DNA of 34,104 bases from Comamonadaceae bacterium (GTDB taxonomy: Bacteria; Pseudomonadota; Gammaproteobacteria; Burkholderiales; Burkholderiaceae_C), in the NCBI GenBank assembly GCA_027485285.1, contig JAIXRH010000041.1, positions 1-34,104 of the forward strand, read 5' to 3'. Every line of letters begins with the position of its first letter. The first letter of the stretch is position 1. A model generated the notes under the pieces. It was not told the origin of the DNA and searched no databases. It saw only the letters and a program-made list of their open reading frames with translations. Position numbers and translations under genes: made by a program. This document shows, one piece after another, positions 32,508 through 34,104 of the stretch.

Positions 32508-33451
32508 TGGATGATTTGCTGTTGACGTTTGGCACGCACGCCTGAAACCGGCGCCTTGGAAGACTTGGTGCTTGCCGCGCGTTTCCGATAGTCTTCACAC
32601 ATAGATTTAGGCACCAAGCGCTGCGACTCCAGCAAGACCAACTGCATCAGCATCTCTCTGCATGCGCAGTCTGGTATCGCCTTACCGGCTTGGTCGATGA
32701 GTGAATCAAAATGGCCGATCGCGCCCTCTAAACCCATGGCTTGCGCTGAGCTGGGTCGCTCGTTGAGTTTGTCTTGCCCAATGGGTTTCCCTAACATCGC
32801 GATGTCTCCCAGCACATCACGAATGTCATCGGCAACTTGGTAAGCCTCGCCCAAGAACGCACCCAAGGCAGCCCAAGGCATGGGCGATTGACCGCTGGCA
32901 ATGGCACCTGCACAGGTGGCTGAAACAAACAATGCACCCGTTTTGGAACGCTGGTACTGCGCCAAATCAGCAGACGTCTCACACTCCCATGCCTGACCAG
33001 CCACAATGCCATTGGGCAAGCCGACACCTTGCGACAGGTTGTCCATCAACGCAACCAAGCGCTCGGGGTGATGCCGACCCGCGTTGATCAACACCTGATA
33101 GGCCATGACAATCAATCCGTCCCCAGCCAGCAGCGCCAAGGGTTCACCGTAAGCTTTGTGAACAGTTGGCATGCCCCTGCGAAAATCAGCATTGTCAAAC
33201 GCTGGCATATCGTCATGGACCAGTGACGCACAGTGCATCAGCTCTAAGGCGACTGCTGCCGCGTTGGTCAGCTCGGGCGCATCGTCACCACAGGCAGTGG
33301 CCACAGCCAAACAAAGTTGCGGGCGAATTCTGGCGCCCCCTGAAAACACGGCATGGTGCATTGAAGCTTGCAATCGGGGCGGCGCCCCCACGCCGGTGGC
33401 CATTGAAAAGTGCGCCTTCAGCGCCTCTTCGGCTCGCATTGATAGACTCAT
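32504..33451 (-). CDS. crtE: Geranylgeranyl diphosphate synthase
   Basis: 315-residue trans-prenyltransferase that supplies GGPP for carotenoids and the bacteriochlorophyll tail. The first Asp-rich motif DDMPAFD is at residues 80-86 with RRG after it; the second, DDIRD, is at 208-212. The fifth residue before the first motif is Ala75, where farnesyl synthases such as IspA have Tyr, in line with a longer C20 product. It is the first gene of crtEF-bchCXYZ-puf, behind a good promoter with a PpsR operator. The C-terminal 20 residues are basic and unlike IspA. Confidence 0.92.
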   Translation of the reverse strand: MSLSMRAEEALKAHFSMATGVGAPPRLQASMHHAVFSGGARIRPQLCLAVATACGDDAPELTNAAAVALELMHCASLVHDDMPAFDNADFRRGMPTVHKAYGEPLALLAGDGLIVMAYQVLINAGRHHPERLVALMDNLSQGVGLPNGIVAGQAWECETSADLAQYQRSKTGALFVSATCAGAIASGQSPMPWAALGAFLGEAYQVADDIRDVLGDIAMLGKPIGQDKLNERPSSAQAMGLEGAIGHFDSLIDQAGKAIPDCACREMLMQLVLLESQRLVPKSMCEDYRKRAASTKSSKAPVSGVRAKRQQQIIQ

Positions 33452-33498
33452 AAAGCCCCCTTTTAAGGAATTTGCACAGATGCCGTGACACCTTGTGC

Positions 33499-33516
33499 AG
33501 TAAATATATCATTACA
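33499..33516. promoter_or_regulatory. Degenerate second PpsR-type site, crtE
   Basis: AGT-N12-ACA, one base off TGT-N12-ACA, placed exactly 8 bp from the perfect crtE operator, as in the bchC pair. It covers the crtE -10. The spacing match is the main support; the A/T-rich DNA makes chance possible. Confidence 0.4.
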
Positions 33517-33530
33517 TATGATATTGTCAA
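33503..33530 (-). promoter_or_regulatory. Sigma-70 promoter of crtE
   Basis: On the minus strand TTGACA (33530-33525), a 16-base spacer, then TATATT (33508-33503). This is the best -35/-10 pair in the window. The predicted leader is about 45 bases before the crtE ATG, which has AAGGGGG in front. The -35 lies inside the perfect operator, so PpsR binding should block it. Confidence 0.65.
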
Positions 33531-33542
33531 TGCAGATTGACA
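33525..33542. promoter_or_regulatory. PpsR/CrtJ-type operator, crtE / DUF3422 divergent region
   Basis: TGTCAATGCAGATTGACA is a TGT-N12-ACA palindrome with 7-bp arms, sharing TGTCAAT-N4-ATTGACA with the bchF operator. It lies 74 bp from the crtE ATG and 42 bp from the divergent plus-strand ATG, and holds a TTGACA for each direction. Confidence 0.85.
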
Positions 33543-33583
33543 CCTTTCCGATTTCGGCTTCTTAGACTCGCAGGGGAAAACTC

Positions 33584-34104
33584 ATGGATCAAACGCTTGA
33601 CACGTACTTACCTGCGGATGACGCGCAAAGGGTATTGCTGCATAACGAAATTCACACCCGACCATCGGCCACATTCAGATTGCCTGCGCTGGTTGTTTAT
33701 GTCGCCGTCTTAAATTCAAAAGTGTCTATCGCAGAAGAGTTCGAACACCTCAAGCGGCTGCCTCAAACGCAACCGTTGGAACTCGAAGATATGAAGAGTA
33801 ATTTTTATCAACTTCAGTGCGCGGACTTCAAGGTGATCTGGGAACGGCATTCGGAATTCACGCGTTACACGATTGTTCAATCACTGCCTTCTGGTGCCGA
33901 ATTGGGAAGCGATTTGCCCGAACTGGGCAGACATGCAGCCACTGGGAACGAATGGCTGAAAACCATTCCAGGCAAAACCATCACGGCCATTCATTTGGGC
34001 TTTTTAAATGAAGGGATAGACGACCCTGACGCGTTTTACAAAGCAAAAAAATGGCTGGGGCATGGAACGATGATTGGCTCAAAAATGGGGCGCACGTCGG
34101 ACAA
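33584..34104 (+). CDS. DUF3422-family protein, N-terminal part (runs off window)
   Basis: The frame from the ATG at 33584 stays open to the end of the window (173 residues). AGGGGA lies about 8 bases before the ATG. The segment HNEIHTRPSATFRLPALVVY is the N-terminal mark of DUF3422 proteins, a family of unknown function usually ending in two transmembrane helices; those lie outside the window. The visible part is soluble and includes FEHLKRLPQTQPLELE and ITAIHLGFLNEG. It is divergent from crtE and shares a regulatory region with a PpsR-type operator. The family call is from memory of the motif and needs a profile search. Confidence 0.72.
   Translation, partial: MDQTLDTYLPADDAQRVLLHNEIHTRPSATFRLPALVVYVAVLNSKVSIAEEFEHLKRLPQTQPLELEDMKSNFYQLQCADFKVIWERHSEFTRYTIVQSLPSGAELGSDLPELGRHAATGNEWLKTIPGKTITAIHLGFLNEGIDDPDAFYKAKKWLGHGTMIGSKMGRTSD

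Overview
The window is a 34 kb photosynthesis gene cluster (PGC) of an aerobic or facultative purple bacterium. It encodes most of bacteriochlorophyll a synthesis, the spheroidene-type carotenoid pathway, the type-2 reaction centre (PufL, PufM, tetrahaem PufC, PuhA) and the LH1 antenna. Gene order (bchFNBHLM-lhaA-puhABC-acsF-puhE-crtIB; crtEF-bchCXYZ-puf; crtADC), protein character, a PufC subunit and the O2-dependent cyclase AcsF suggest a betaproteobacterium of Burkholderiales/Comamonadaceae type (Limnohabitans- or Rhodoferax-like). That taxonomic placement is inference and was not tested by any search.

Layout. (1) Positions 1-15834, minus strand: one compact directon running bchF, bchN, bchB, bchH, bchL, bchM, lhaA, puhA, puhB, puhC, acsF, puhE, crtI and the start of crtB, which is cut by the left edge. 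Many stops and starts overlap as ATGA, which points to translational coupling. (2) Positions about 15983-19339, plus strand: a regulatory island with a cobalamin-binding AerR/PpaA-type gene, ppsR, and a second, divergent AerR/PpaA-type gene. (3) Positions 19355-22483, minus strand: crtA, crtD, crtC. They are separated from the puf operon by a clear intrinsic terminator. (4) Positions 22547-33451, minus strand: crtE, crtF, bchC, bchX, bchY, bchZ, pufB, a small unrecognised membrane-protein gene, pufA, pufL, pufM, pufC. (5) Positions 33584 to the right edge, plus strand: the 5' part of a DUF3422-type gene, divergent from crtE.

Regulation is readable. Tandem TGT-N12-ACA palindromes (the PpsR/CrtJ operator) lie in the bchF/aerR intergenic region, in front of bchC and in front of crtE, spaced 7-8 bp apart. 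They overlap TTGACA -35 elements. The resident PpsR plus the two B12-binding antirepressor candidates therefore probably control these three promoters by oxygen and light. RNA hairpins sit between bchZ and pufB and between pufA and pufL, where puf mRNA processing is known to set the antenna to reaction-centre ratio in Rhodobacter.

Most unusual items: a 74-residue one-helix protein encoded between pufB and pufA. It resembles an LH1-beta C-terminal half but has Gln where the bacteriochlorophyll-ligating His should be, plus a C-terminal extension. Other unusual items are the paired AerR/PpaA paralogues flanking ppsR, a crtC gene with no normal start codon near its conserved N-terminus, and a DUF3422 gene sharing a PpsR-type operator with crtE. 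No bchI, bchD, bchG, bchP or bchE is in the window; no tRNA, rRNA, CRISPR array or mobile element was seen.
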